The position numbers and the translations under genes were made by a program. A stretch of 64,000 nt of DNA from the NCBI RefSeq assembly GCF_002127325.2, contig NC_035433.2:17224611-17288610 (forward strand). The letters are read 5' to 3'. Below, piece after piece: positions 1 through 9,548 of this stretch. Below the pieces are notes generated by a model. It was given only the letters and a program-made list of their open reading frames with translations. It was not told the origin of the DNA and did no database searches. This DNA comes from Helianthus annuus. Taxonomy: Eukaryota > Streptophyta > Magnoliopsida > Asterales > Asteraceae. How positions within the stretch are numbered: position 1 is the first letter of the stretch; each line of letters starts with the position of its first letter.

Positions 1-2638
1 GATGAGAGCTTTCATGCTTGGCCACCGATACGTAGTTTTAAGATCGTGGTACATCTTATCCGAACATGGATGTACCGAGTAGCGAGACTTGTGTGCTTCA
101 TCCATCACAAGTTCTCGTAAACCGCCATATAGTGGGACCCAATTACGCCCCGTTACATAGTAGGCGCCATCTTCCTTTTGTTCTAATCGCTGCCTTGAAC
201 CGCGTAAGGCTTCAGCCTTGACATTTTCTGGTTTCAGTGCTTCTACCTGAGCATCTCGTATCTGAGCAGGAAGACTAGACTGAATAGTAAGCTGCAAGGC
301 TCGTACACGCCTAGGTGTAGTATCTTTCCGATTGAGGGCATCAGCCACAACATTGGCTTTGCCTGGATGGTACTTGATGGTGCATTCGTAATCGTTCAGT
401 AGTTCAACCCATCGACGTTGACGCATGTTCAATTCCTTCTGCTTGAAAATATGCTCGAGACTCCTGTGATCGGTGTAGATAGTGCACTTGGTACCGTACA
501 GGTAGTGTCGCCATATCTTAAGCGCGAAAACAACAGCTCCCAGCTCTAAATCATGCGTCGTGTAATTCCGTTCATGAACTTTAAGCTGACGTGACGCATA
601 AGCGATAACTTTATCCCGCTGCATCAATACACAACCAAGCCCCTGTACCGATGCGTCACAATAGACCACAAAATCGTCCGTGCCCTCTGGCAATGAGAGA
701 ATAGGTGCACTGTAGAGCCTATCCTTTAAGTGCTGAAAAGCGGTTTCCTGGGAATTACCCCAACGATAGGTGACACCCTTCTGTATCAGTAGAGTAAGCG
801 GCTGTGCAATCTTTGAGAAGTCTTTAACAAATCGCCTGTAATAACCCGCCAAACCCAAGAATTGGCGTATTTCCGTTGGTGTACGCGGTGCAGGCCAGTT
901 CCTGATCGAATCTACCTTGGATGGATCAACATGAATCCCATCCTTGTTTACCACATGGCCTAGAAAGTGGGCTTCACAAAGCCAGAAGTCGCATTTTGAA
1001 AACTTGGCGTACAGTTGTTCCTTTCGAAGAAGTTCCAAGATAAGACGTAGGTGCTGCTCGTGTTCCTCCTGACTGTTGGAGTAGATCAGAATGTCGTCGA
1101 TGAAGACAATCACAAACTTGTCTAAATAAGGCTTGCATACCCTGTTCATAAGGTCCATGAAAACTGCAGGCGCGTTCGTTAGCCCGAATGGCATGACTAG
1201 AAACTCGTAGTGGCCGTAGCGAATTCTGAAAGCTGTTTTGGAGACGTCCTCATCCCGGACTCTCAGCTGATGGTAACCTGACCTCAGATCAATCTTGGAG
1301 TAATAGCTCGACCCTTGCAACTGGTCGAATAAGTCGTCAATACGAGGAAGAGGATAGCGGTTCTTCACTGTGACCTTGTTCAGTTCGCGGTAATCGATGC
1401 ATATGCGGAAGGTACCGTCCTTCTTTTTCACAAATAACACTGGAGCTCCCCAAGGCGAAGAGCTAGGACGAATTATCCAAGAGCTCTTGCAGTTGCTTTG
1501 ACAGTTCTTCCAATTCAGTTGGAGCTAATCGATACGGTGCGCGAGCTATAGGTGCTGCTCCTGGAGCTAGTTCAATCTGAAATTCGACCTGGCGATGAGG
1601 CGGTAGACCAGGTAAATCTTCAGGAAACACTTGAGGAAATTCGCGTACAACTGGAATATCCTCTATTATCTTCTCTTTCGTTGATGCATCAGTAACAAGT
1701 TCCAAAATGGCAGTGTGACCCTTTCGTAAACACTTTTGGGCCTTCAGGAAGGAGATGATGCCAACTACAGCACCACTCTTGTCGCCTTGAACCTCGAGAG
1801 GTTCTTTACCAGAACGGGGAATACGAATGATCTTCTCCTTACATAGGATCTCTGCTTGCTGCTTGGATAACCAATCCATACCAATGATGATGTCGAAACT
1901 ACCCAGAACTATGGGAATGAGGTCGATGGAGAAAGTCTGACCAGCGAGGATAAGATTACAACCCTGAACTATGTGCGTGGCCTCTAGACTCTTACCATTA
2001 GCTAATTCTACAACATGCTTGGTGTTTAACGGAGTTGGTGCACGTTTTCACATTTGACTGACTTTAAGAGACACATAACTTGTATCCGCACCCGAATCAA
2101 ACAATACAGTAGCATAAAAGTCGTCAAGAAGAAACTTACCCATAACTACGTTGGGATCGTTCCTGGCATCACCCTGCCCCAGCACAAATGCACGACCCCT
2201 TGCGCCGTTGTTCCCATCATTGTTGTTTCCCCCATTATTGTTCCCGTTGCCTTGGTTATTGTTGTTGTTGTTGTTGTTGTTCTGGTTTCGGTTTAACTGA
2301 GGGTAGTGTCTCTTGAAGTGACCTTCAGCGCCACATTGAAAACATCCCTTGTTGCCCTGTTGCTGATTCTATGGTGTTTGCTGCTGTTGCTGATTCTGAT
2401 TCGCAGGCCGCGGGCTCCTACAATCCTTGGCCTCATGACCCAACTTGAGGCACCTCTGACAGCGACCCTTGTTGCACTGGCCACTGTGATGTCTGTTACA
2501 GTTATTACACCTTGGGAGGTTCCCTTGATAACCACCCTGCCTGTGATTGCCCGAAGATTGCTGACCAGGGCTCTGATAGTTGTCAGTCTTCCGCTGCTGA
2601 ACTTGGGACTGAACTGAAGCTGAACCTTTGCTGGAATC
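1..2638 (-). pseudogene. Element A gag C-terminus, protease, RT, RNase H and start of integrase
   Basis: Read on the minus strand from 2638 down, this encodes the zinc knuckles of Gag (CQRCLKLGHEAKDC near 2430-2470; [12 protein letters not shown] near 2310-2345), an asparagine-rich tail, the aspartic protease ([13 protein letters not shown] near 2075-2115), RT (FIDDILIYS near 1080-1110), RNase H (FVVYCDAS near 650-675; [10 protein letters not shown] near 450-480) and the first part of the integrase zinc domain, cut by the window edge. It is broken by a TAG in the Gtn-rich Gag segment near 2371, a TGA in protease near 2050, and a net 8-nt deletion near 1475 that shifts frame just before the RT core. 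From 1470 down to 1 the frame appears open by eye. These lesions make it a dead copy. Confidence 0.88.
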
Positions 2639-3160
2639 TGTTGGTGCACTACATCTGCTGATTACGTCTTGTATCGAGTCATAGTTTTAGATTGTTAGAT
2701 CTGGGCACGAAATACGAGAAAATGTGGAATTGTATAGATTTGGATTGTTAGGGTTGCTTTTATGGCCCATTAGGTTTTAGGGTCGCTCGAACGGACATGT
2801 CTGGTCCGCTCGAATGTCATATCCTGGATCGCTCGAATGGCAACCAGCTTGAACCGCTCGAGTGACAATCTAGCTGGACTGCTCATGTGTCAACTACTTG
2901 GACCGCTTATTTGGGCCAGTCCAATAAGCGGTTCCAGAACTCTATATATACCTTAGGAGCGATCTCAGTTGAAAACGTTTTGCTAAATCTCGTACCGAAG
3001 TGCTGCTGAATCGAGAACTGATTGTAATTGTTGTCAAATCAATACAGAAAGAGTTTAAAGTGTATTGCAAGCTATTCCTACGTTGATTACTTGTTTTCCG
3101 CACCTGTAATTGACGAAAACACCTCTGATTGACTCGTTTGGGTCAGAATCCGATCCTACA
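2639..3160 (+). repeat. 5' LTR of element B
   Basis: This is the direct repeat partner of 18118-18639. The upstream part (about 2783-2935) holds a degenerate array of an ACCGCTCGAATGG-like motif. It ends in an inverted repeat (ACCGCTTATT...AATAAGCGGT, about 2911-2935) immediately before the TATA box. The LTR ends CCTACA and is followed directly by ATTGGTATCAGAGC. Confidence 0.95.
2943..2950 (+). promoter_or_regulatory. TATA box of element B LTR
   Basis: TATATATA lies in the context CTCTATATATACC, just downstream of the motif array and inverted repeat. The same box is at 18422-18429 in the other LTR. Transcription would start about 30 nt downstream. Assigned by sequence and position only. Confidence 0.6.
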
Positions 3161-3162
3161 AT

Positions 3163-3174
3163 TGGTATCAGAGC
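3163..3174 (+). other. Primer-binding site of element B (initiator Met tRNA)
   Basis: TGGTATCAGAGC, two bases after the LTR, is the complement of the 3' end of plant initiator methionine tRNA. Confidence 0.9.
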
Positions 3175-3755
3175 TTCAGGAGGAGGAGTTCTGCAGAGAA
3201 TAGCTGAAAATCATCAAAATTTCTGTCTTCTACACCTTCTTTTTCAGATTCAGACACTTTCAACGGTCGAAATTTGCTGAAAATCTCAGGGATTGTGCAC
3301 GATAGTATAGAGACAAACCCTTGAAAGTTTGGAGCCAAAATTCGAAGTAAAAACAGGTCCGATTGGTTGAATCGCTTATTTGGACATTGTGTGAACCGCT
3401 CGTTCGGACGTTGTTTGAACCGCTCATTCGGTCGATTGTGGATCGCTTATTCGGTCGAGTGACCTGGTCCACTCCAAATTAACTCAGTTGGACCGCTCGT
3501 ATAACACTTTGTGAACCGCTCGTACAACATTTTGTGAACCGCTCGATCAGACAAGTAGTTGGACCGCTTATCTGGAATATTATTGGACCGTTCATTTGAA
3601 CATGTCCGGCCCGCTTATTTGGAACATCTGATTCGCTCATTTGATCTTATTGGACTACTTTTGTGACATTTTGATCATCTAGTCCGCTTTTGTGTACAAT
3701 TGACATCCCCAGTTCGCTTTTAAGACTGTTTGAAATATTTTTCGAAATTTTGAAA
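3175..3755 (+). other. Element B leader with dispersed ACCGCTCATTTGG-like motif array
   Basis: This untranslated leader runs from primer site to gag. From about 3366 to 3700 it holds roughly a dozen degenerate copies, at 25-35-bp spacing, of the motif also seen in the LTR (GAACCGCTCGTT, GGACCGCTTATCTGG and similar). No convincing ORF is present. Confidence 0.6.
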
Positions 3756-5571
3756 ATGGACGAGGATTTCTATAATGCGTTCGCTACTCCTAGTACCCCA
3801 ATCACCGCTATTCAAACCACAATGCTAGAAAACGAAACAGGGACGATGCAAAAACCTCCCAAACTAATGAACATCGAAGAATATAAGGGTTGGGAAGGTC
3901 GGTTTGAAAATTGGGTGCAAGCGAATTATCTTGATGCTTGGGAATGTGTAGAAACCAAGTATGTTCGACCATTGAACGATGATGAAGAACCTGTTCCGAT
4001 CAAAGATCTTACTGCTGATGCTCGGAAAAAGTACAAAGACGAGAAAATGATGCTTAGTCTTCTTCAACAGGCAGTGAAGGAAGATATCATGGTTCTTCTA
4101 CAGTATAATGGAACTTCATACTCGATTTGGAAAGCGTTACGGTCGAAGTTTAGAGGAAGTGAGGAGATGGTCAAGAGTAAAAAGTCACTTCTGAAGAAAG
4201 AGTTCGATTTATTCCGAGGATTGAAAAATGAGAGTACGAGAGAGATTATTGAACGTTATTGTAATCTGCTTGCTAATATGAAAAGGTTGAGTATTGAAAA
4301 GAGTAATGAAGAGTTGATCGACAAACTTGCTGATGCGTTGCCATATGAAAGTTGGGGCACATACTTGATGATGCTCAGAAACAAGAAAGGTTTTAGTAAT
4401 CTGACGCTCAGTAAGTTCATCGAAAAGATCGAAGCTCAAGAAATGGAACAACGGAAAGTGATTAGAATGAAAGATTTCGATGGTGAACAAGACATCGGGT
4501 TATATTATAAAGCAGGGGTAAATGAGAAATCATCAAATTTATCTCCCAAGGTTGTGACCGGTATGAGTGCCAAAAGTTCATCTGAAAGTCCATCATCTGG
4601 ATCAAGCAGCAAAACCAGCTTTCTTCATTTTCATCTTTTGATCCAAACATCTCAACAACTAAGAATGGGAGAAAATTACAGTGTAACATTGTATTGAATC
4701 TTGAGAATAATCAAGATTATTCTGAGGAAATTGCCAAAAACCAAATGTCTTTATTAGGAATGGTTTTGGAATCTTACACTTGTTTTGTTGCAGGTCGTAT
4801 CGGCAATCCAATGTTAACCAAAGAAGACTACGACCAGATAGATGCTGAAGAGATGGAACTGATGGACATAAAGTGGTGTCTGGCTAGTGTTTTACGGAGA
4901 GCTGAGAAATTCAAACAGATCACGGAGAGAGATGATCTTCATGATGCAAATGTTTCTACTTTAGGTTTTGACAAATCTAAAGTCACTTGTTTTCGATGCA
5001 GGGAAAAAGGACACTTCAAGAGGGAGTGCACAAACCGAGAAGCAAGTGGAGTTCAAAATCCGTTCAACAACAACAACGATTACTATCGCAAAGCCATCTA
5101 TCACCAAGTTGGTCAATCATCTCAACAACAAAAACATCAAGCTCAGACTGCACATGGAAGAGATGTGATTGAAGATACTGGAAAAAGAGCATGTGTAGTT
5201 AATCCAAATCAAAAACAGTCGTTTAACTGGGATAATTACATTCCAGAAAATGGAAAAGCTTGTTTGATTGATCAAGATGATGAGAAGTTATCAGAGGGTT
5301 TTAGCTGGGCAAATTTCACTTGGGATGATTACATTCCTGATCAAACCACAGCTTACACTGCATTTACAACAAAACTTGTAGATGATAGTGATGATGATAC
5401 AGAGTATTGGGCGAGAAAATACAGAGAAGATATGAAGTTGCTTGCTGAGAGTGATAGCGAAGACGAAAAAATCAAGAAGGAGAAGAAAAAGAAAAAGATC
5501 AAGACGCCGGTGAGTAGTGATGATGAAGAAGTGCTGGTGGTGAAAAGGCAAACTGTGAAAGAAGTGCCTAA
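3756..5571 (+). pseudogene. Element B gag, first part (copia-type Gag with zinc knuckle)
   Basis: It starts at ATG 3756 (MDEDFYNAFATPSTP), the first methionine of the conserved part; an upstream in-frame extension overlaps leader repeats. It resembles the copia Gag domain of the UBN2 type: a tryptophan-containing N-terminus (GWEGRFENWVQANYL), then LWxxL-like and EIIERYCNLLANMKRL helices, which build the virus-like particle. A frameshift of one base near 4620, in a T-rich stretch, moves the frame. The downstream frame carries the zinc knuckle CFRCREKGHFKREC (about 4987-5030) and an acidic/lysine-rich region (DDSDDDTEYW, KKEKKKKKIK). The frame is then interrupted by element C after codon Pro (GTGCCTAA). 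Coding resumes at 14266. Confidence 0.85.
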
Positions 5572-6512
5572 TGTGACAACTCGAGTTTCTGACTTTCACT
5601 TTCGCATTAAATGCGCGTTGACTTTGACTGTCTAGCTGTTTGAATTATGGATTTGTAATTGTACTCGTTGTGTTTTAGTGAGACATATAGTCATTGTGCC
5701 TATATGTGATGACTTGCTGTGGTAGAATATAATATTAGATTTATTATTAAAAACACTTAGTCTAGATCACGAAGCATGGCACACAGTTCGAAGGATCTCG
5801 AAACATATCCTTCGACTCGAAGGATCAGCTTCCGGTTCGAAGGATCTCGAAACATATCCTTCGACCAAAGACTCCATCCTTCGACATCTTTCGGCCCAGC
5901 CTTTCTAATGGGCTTGGCCCATTTCTGTAATACGTTTAAATACGTGATGCATGTAACCGGCAGTTAGTTTCTAAAAACCCTAATACCTTTCCCTCTCTCT
6001 CGAAGTCTTGGAGTCGGCTGAAAGTTCTTGTGCACCCGAAACCCCACTAGTTTCAATCCCCTAATCCGGTTAGTGTTTCACTATCATCGTTGATGACATG
6101 ATGTTATTATTATTACATGCTTTGATTAAGAACGACTCGAATTGATTGTATGTTGAATGATAGGAATCGTATAAAGATGATCTTGTAGTTGTATGGCATG
6201 ATAATAAGTTTAAATCGATTCAATGGTGCTTGTTATGTTACTGTGACGATGTATGCTCCGGATTGATAACTTGTTGATATATTAGTGAAATCGGGTTATT
6301 ATGAAATCAGTTTACATGAGGTTGTTATGTCTTGATAGTAATCCGAATGAATATGGTTATTGTTCATGATTTCGGTTAGGGTTCTTGAGATTGAATATAT
6401 GAAATGTGCTTGTTAATGATGATGACGGCTGTAGATGATTAGGGTTTCTGTTTCTGTAATTGACTGCATGATATCCGTAACTGATTGTGATCAAACGTAA
6501 CTGTTAATTGTC

Positions 6513-6792
6513 GAAAGATATTGCTACTCGAAACATAGTTGTGGTCGAAAGATGCTTGTTAGTCGAACCATAGTAGTGTTGACCGAAGGATAGCTTTGAC
6601 CGAACCATAGGAGCATTGACCGAAGGATAGCATTGACCGAAACATAATTAAGTTGACCGAAAGATGACAGTTGGTCGAAAGATGGCATTGGTTCGAAACA
6701 TAACTTTCGGTCCGAAGGATAACTGTGATAACTGTGTATCGAAAGATCACTAATGTACCGAAAGATAAGGGTGGATCGAAAGATATATAATT
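6513..6792 (+). repeat. CGAAAGAT/CGAAGGAT motif array in element C LTR
   Basis: About 15 degenerate copies of a roughly 10-bp motif (GACCGAAGGATAG, GTCGAAAGATG, TCGAAACATA) occur at 15-25-bp spacing. The other LTR has the same array at 13009-13288. It lies downstream of the presumed transcription start, so it would be in the RNA. Confidence 0.75.
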
Positions 6793-7057
6793 ATGAACAT
6801 ATTTTAATGTTGGAATGTATGTTTGATTTATTTGGCATGCCATGATTAGTGATGAATGTTAACATTGGTATTCGTGTACACTAGCTGATGGTTTGATGTG
6901 AAACAATACGTGTTGTGCCGATATGCAAATTGACTGCTATGTGAACCAATTAATTGCATGCGTAACATTTCGAGCATGAACTGATTTGCTATACGTGTAT
7001 ACATAGGACGTGATTAATTAACTGTGAGCACTTATTTAGCATACCGAGCAAACCAAG

Positions 7058-7468
7058 GTGAGTTCACACTCTTACCAAGGCATGGGGTTCCCGGGGTGTT
7101 GGGAATGGGAATGAATGGTTGATTAGATACTCTATTGACACTATGACTAGACTACCACATCACTATCCTCGGTTGTGAAGGATACCTATAGCTACGAGTA
7201 GTCTAGTGGTTAGGAAAACGTGGAACACCACCACAGGAAAACGTGGAACACCACCACAGGAAAACGTGGAACACCACCACAGGAAAACGTGAAACACCAC
7301 CACAGGAAAACGTGGAACACCACCACAGGAAAACGTGGAACACCACCACAGTAAAATATACAAACGGCCCAGTAGAGCCACCTATTACAAATGAACTTAC
7401 TATTACGCATTTTCTTTATGTGAACTCGCTCAACTAGTTTGTTGATCATTCTGTTACATGCCTTGCAG
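7058..7468 (+). other. Intron-like segment in element C LTR
   Basis: The donor CCAAG|GTGAGT matches the plant consensus, and the acceptor TTACATGCCTTGCAG|A is strong. Length is 411 bp. A GAGTTCACA next to the donor is complementary to TGTGAACTC, about 45 nt before the acceptor, so the ends could pair. The copy in the 3' LTR is 13554-13964. Splicing is inferred, not shown. Confidence 0.5.
7213..7350 (+). repeat. 23-bp tandem repeat, six units, in element C LTR
   Basis: Six head-to-tail units of GGAAAACGTGG + AACACCACCACA, nearly identical, sit inside the intron-like segment. The second copy is at 13709-13846. Open frames across it are products of the repeat. Confidence 0.95.
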
Positions 7469-7772
7469 ATCGTTAGGTACTTGGAGCTTGCACACGGAGG
7501 AGCTGGTCGTTGTGGGGCTTGGATCGTGATCACCTTGTTAAACACTTTTGTTGTTTGATACTTATTTGCTTTGGGTTTTACAATAATACGCTTCCGCTAA
7601 ACAATGTTAACTTACTTATGTTTTGGAAACACCTTTCATATGGAAATGGTTTGGATTATAATGTGTTTACTATTACTTTATACAATGTTCTGTATGATTG
7701 GTGGCTTGATCCTGGTCAGTCACGCTCCCAAGCGGTGATACTCCGCAGGTGGATTTTGGGGGTGTGACAGAT

Positions 7773-7785
7773 TGGTATCAGAGCC
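7773..7785 (+). other. Primer-binding site of element C
   Basis: TGGTATCAGAGCC, three bases after the LTR end, is complementary to the initiator Met tRNA 3' end. Confidence 0.9.
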
Positions 7786-8092
7786 ATTGGTTATAGAGAA
7801 CTTGGTTTTAATATGGAAAAACGTTTTTATTAAAACCAGACTATAACCAGAACAGTGCTCTCAACGATCCACAACGACGCTTCGCTCCACGTGCAAGACT
7901 CGACATCCTAGGTAATAAGGTTTATGTTTATTACCTGCTTGCTAGAATTTGCATAGAACTTTGCTCGTAGTATGCTTACATTACCTTGCTCACAACTTGA
8001 CATTGCATGAGAATACTTATGTGCTTACACTCTTCTGTCATCGCACTATTCGCGAACCTTTCTCACTTATGTTGCCTTTGATGTGAAGATCA
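7786..8092 (+). other. Element C leader
   Basis: This 307-nt untranslated stretch lies between primer site and gag start. It is closely similar to 22200-22506 of D and to 29926-30214 (minus) of A. No ORF is supported. Confidence 0.7.
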
Positions 8093-9399
8093 ATGGCCGC
8101 ACGAATTACCATGACTCAAGCCCAGCTAGAGGCTCTCGTTGCTGCGGCAGTTGCAGCCGCCCAAGCAGGTAGTATACCCTGCAGTATAGACACTAGGATC
8201 TCTAGATCCTACATTAATTCTCGTACCTAACTTTGCCCTATTCGTACACAATAGGTCAACCCGCTCAGCAACAACCTGGGTGCACATTCAAGAATTTCAT
8301 GGACTGTCGTCCTAGCTCGTTCAGTGGCACGGAGGGGGCAGTTGGACTCCTCCACTGGTTTGAAAAGCTCGAGTCGGTTTTCGAAATGTGTGAATGCCCT
8401 GAGGCTCGCAGGGTGAAGTTCGCCACTGGCACACTTGAAGGGATTGCGCTCACTTGGTGGAACGCACAAGTGCAGATTTTAGGGTTGGCAGCTGCTAACG
8501 CCACCCCATGGAACGACTTTAAGGAACTCATCAAGCGTGAGTACTGCACGCGTGAAGATATTCATAAGTTGGAGGATGAGCTTTATAATCTGAAGATGGT
8601 CGGATCGGAAATTGAAGCGTATACTAAACGGTCGAATGAGTTGGCTGTGTTATGTCCAACTATGGTGGACCCTCCTTACAAGCGTATTGAGTTGTATCTC
8701 AAAGGTTTGGTGCCAGAAATACAGAGCCACGTTACCTCGGCTAACCTCAACAATATCCAGGAAATACAGCGTCTCGCTCATCGCATCACCGATCAGGCAG
8801 TGGATCAGAATAAACTGCCGAAGCGTATCAGTGCTACCGCTACCGCTACTGCTATTACTACACTTGCCACTCCCAGCGATAGTAAGAGAAAATGGGAGGG
8901 GGATTCTAGCAAGGGATCAGCATCGGTACAGTCGCAGTCTCAGCAGCGAAAGACGGACAGCTACCAGAGTCCAAGTCAGCACTCCTCTAGCAGTCATAAA
9001 CAAGGAGGGTATCGAGGAAACCTTCCAAAGTGTAACACCTGCAACAAACATCACAGTGGCCAGTGCAATAAGGTTCGTTGTCAAAGATGCCTCAAGATGG
9101 GTCATGAGGCCAAAGACTGTAGGAGTCTACGGCCTGCAAATCAGAACCAGCAACTCCCACCGCCAGCTCCACAGAACCAGCAGCAGCAACCACAGCGTGG
9201 AAACCGGGGATGTTTCCAGTGTGGGGCAGAAGGACACTACAAACGCGATTGTCCTCAGTTGAACCAGAATCAGAACCACAACCATAACCAGGGCAACGGG
9301 AACAACGACAACAACGGGGGAAACAACAATAACAATGGCAACGAGGCAAGAGGTCGAGTTTTCATGTTAGGAGGAGGAGACGCAATGAACGCTAATTGA
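8093..9399 (+). CDS. Element C Gag, two exons
   Basis: Exon 1 is 8093-8168, giving [19 protein letters not shown] and so on. Exon 2 starts at 8255 ([18 protein letters not shown]) and ends with TGA at 9397-9399. The join is phase 1 (G|GT). The retrotransposon gag domain ([44 protein letters not shown]) assembles the particle, and two zinc-knuckle regions bind RNA ([28 protein letters not shown]). The Asn/Gln-rich tail ends just where protease should begin, so this is now a free Gag rather than a Gag-Pol fusion. The start is chosen because the same ATG and exon 1 codons recur in A and D with in-frame length changes only. Confidence 0.82.
8169..8254 (+). other. Phase-1 intron in gag of element C
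   Basis: This 86-bp GT-AG segment is CAAGCAG|GTAGTATACC ... CGTACACAATAG|GTCAA. It holds an in-frame TAA, so unspliced RNA gives only a short peptide from the first ATG. Equivalent segments are 22595-22684 in D and 19238-19336 in A. Confidence 0.65.
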
Positions 9400-9548
9400 A
9401 CTTATGACTTCTTTTTGGGGTTTTTCATTATTATGTTTCCGCTATTCGAACAAAGTTTGGTTTGAACATCAAATGTTTTGGGTTTTATGAATTATTTCAA
9501 CTACTATATTTTATGATTGATGTGATAAATGGTTGGATATTATTGAAC
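9400..9548 (+). other. LTR-like filler replacing protease and most of RT in element C
   Basis: This stretch matches no gag-pol sequence but resembles the end of a gypsy LTR (compare 21978-22110): AACTTATGACTTC, TTTCATTATTATG + TTTCCGCTATT, TTGAACATCAAATG, TTTTGGGTTTTATGA. About 1.0 kb of pol present in D (roughly 23813-24810) is missing here. A template switch during reverse transcription would explain it. Confidence 0.65.

Larger units (their letters stand above)
5572..7769 (+). repeat. 5' LTR of element C
   Basis: This 2198-bp LTR starts TGTGACAACTCG and ends GGGTGTGACA. Near the start it carries palindromic TCGAAGGA/TCCTTCGA motifs (5785-5885). It then has TTTAAATAC (about 5934, possible TATA), a CGAAAGAT motif array, an intron-like segment and a 23-bp tandem repeat. 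Confidence 0.95.

Noticed and set aside
3163..3174. tRNA genes suggested by tRNA-like 3' ends here and at 7773, 22187, 40314 and 58219
   Set aside because: These are primer-binding sites complementary to initiator Met tRNA; no cloverleaf is present.
7213..7350. CRISPR-like array
   Set aside because: The units are contiguous with no spacers, and the sequence is a plant LTR.
7163..7545. Minus-strand frames rich in Phe/Trp/Val (and the copies at 13659-14041) that look like repeat proteins
   Set aside because: They are translations of the 23-bp tandem repeat in the LTR of C, present in several frames at once.
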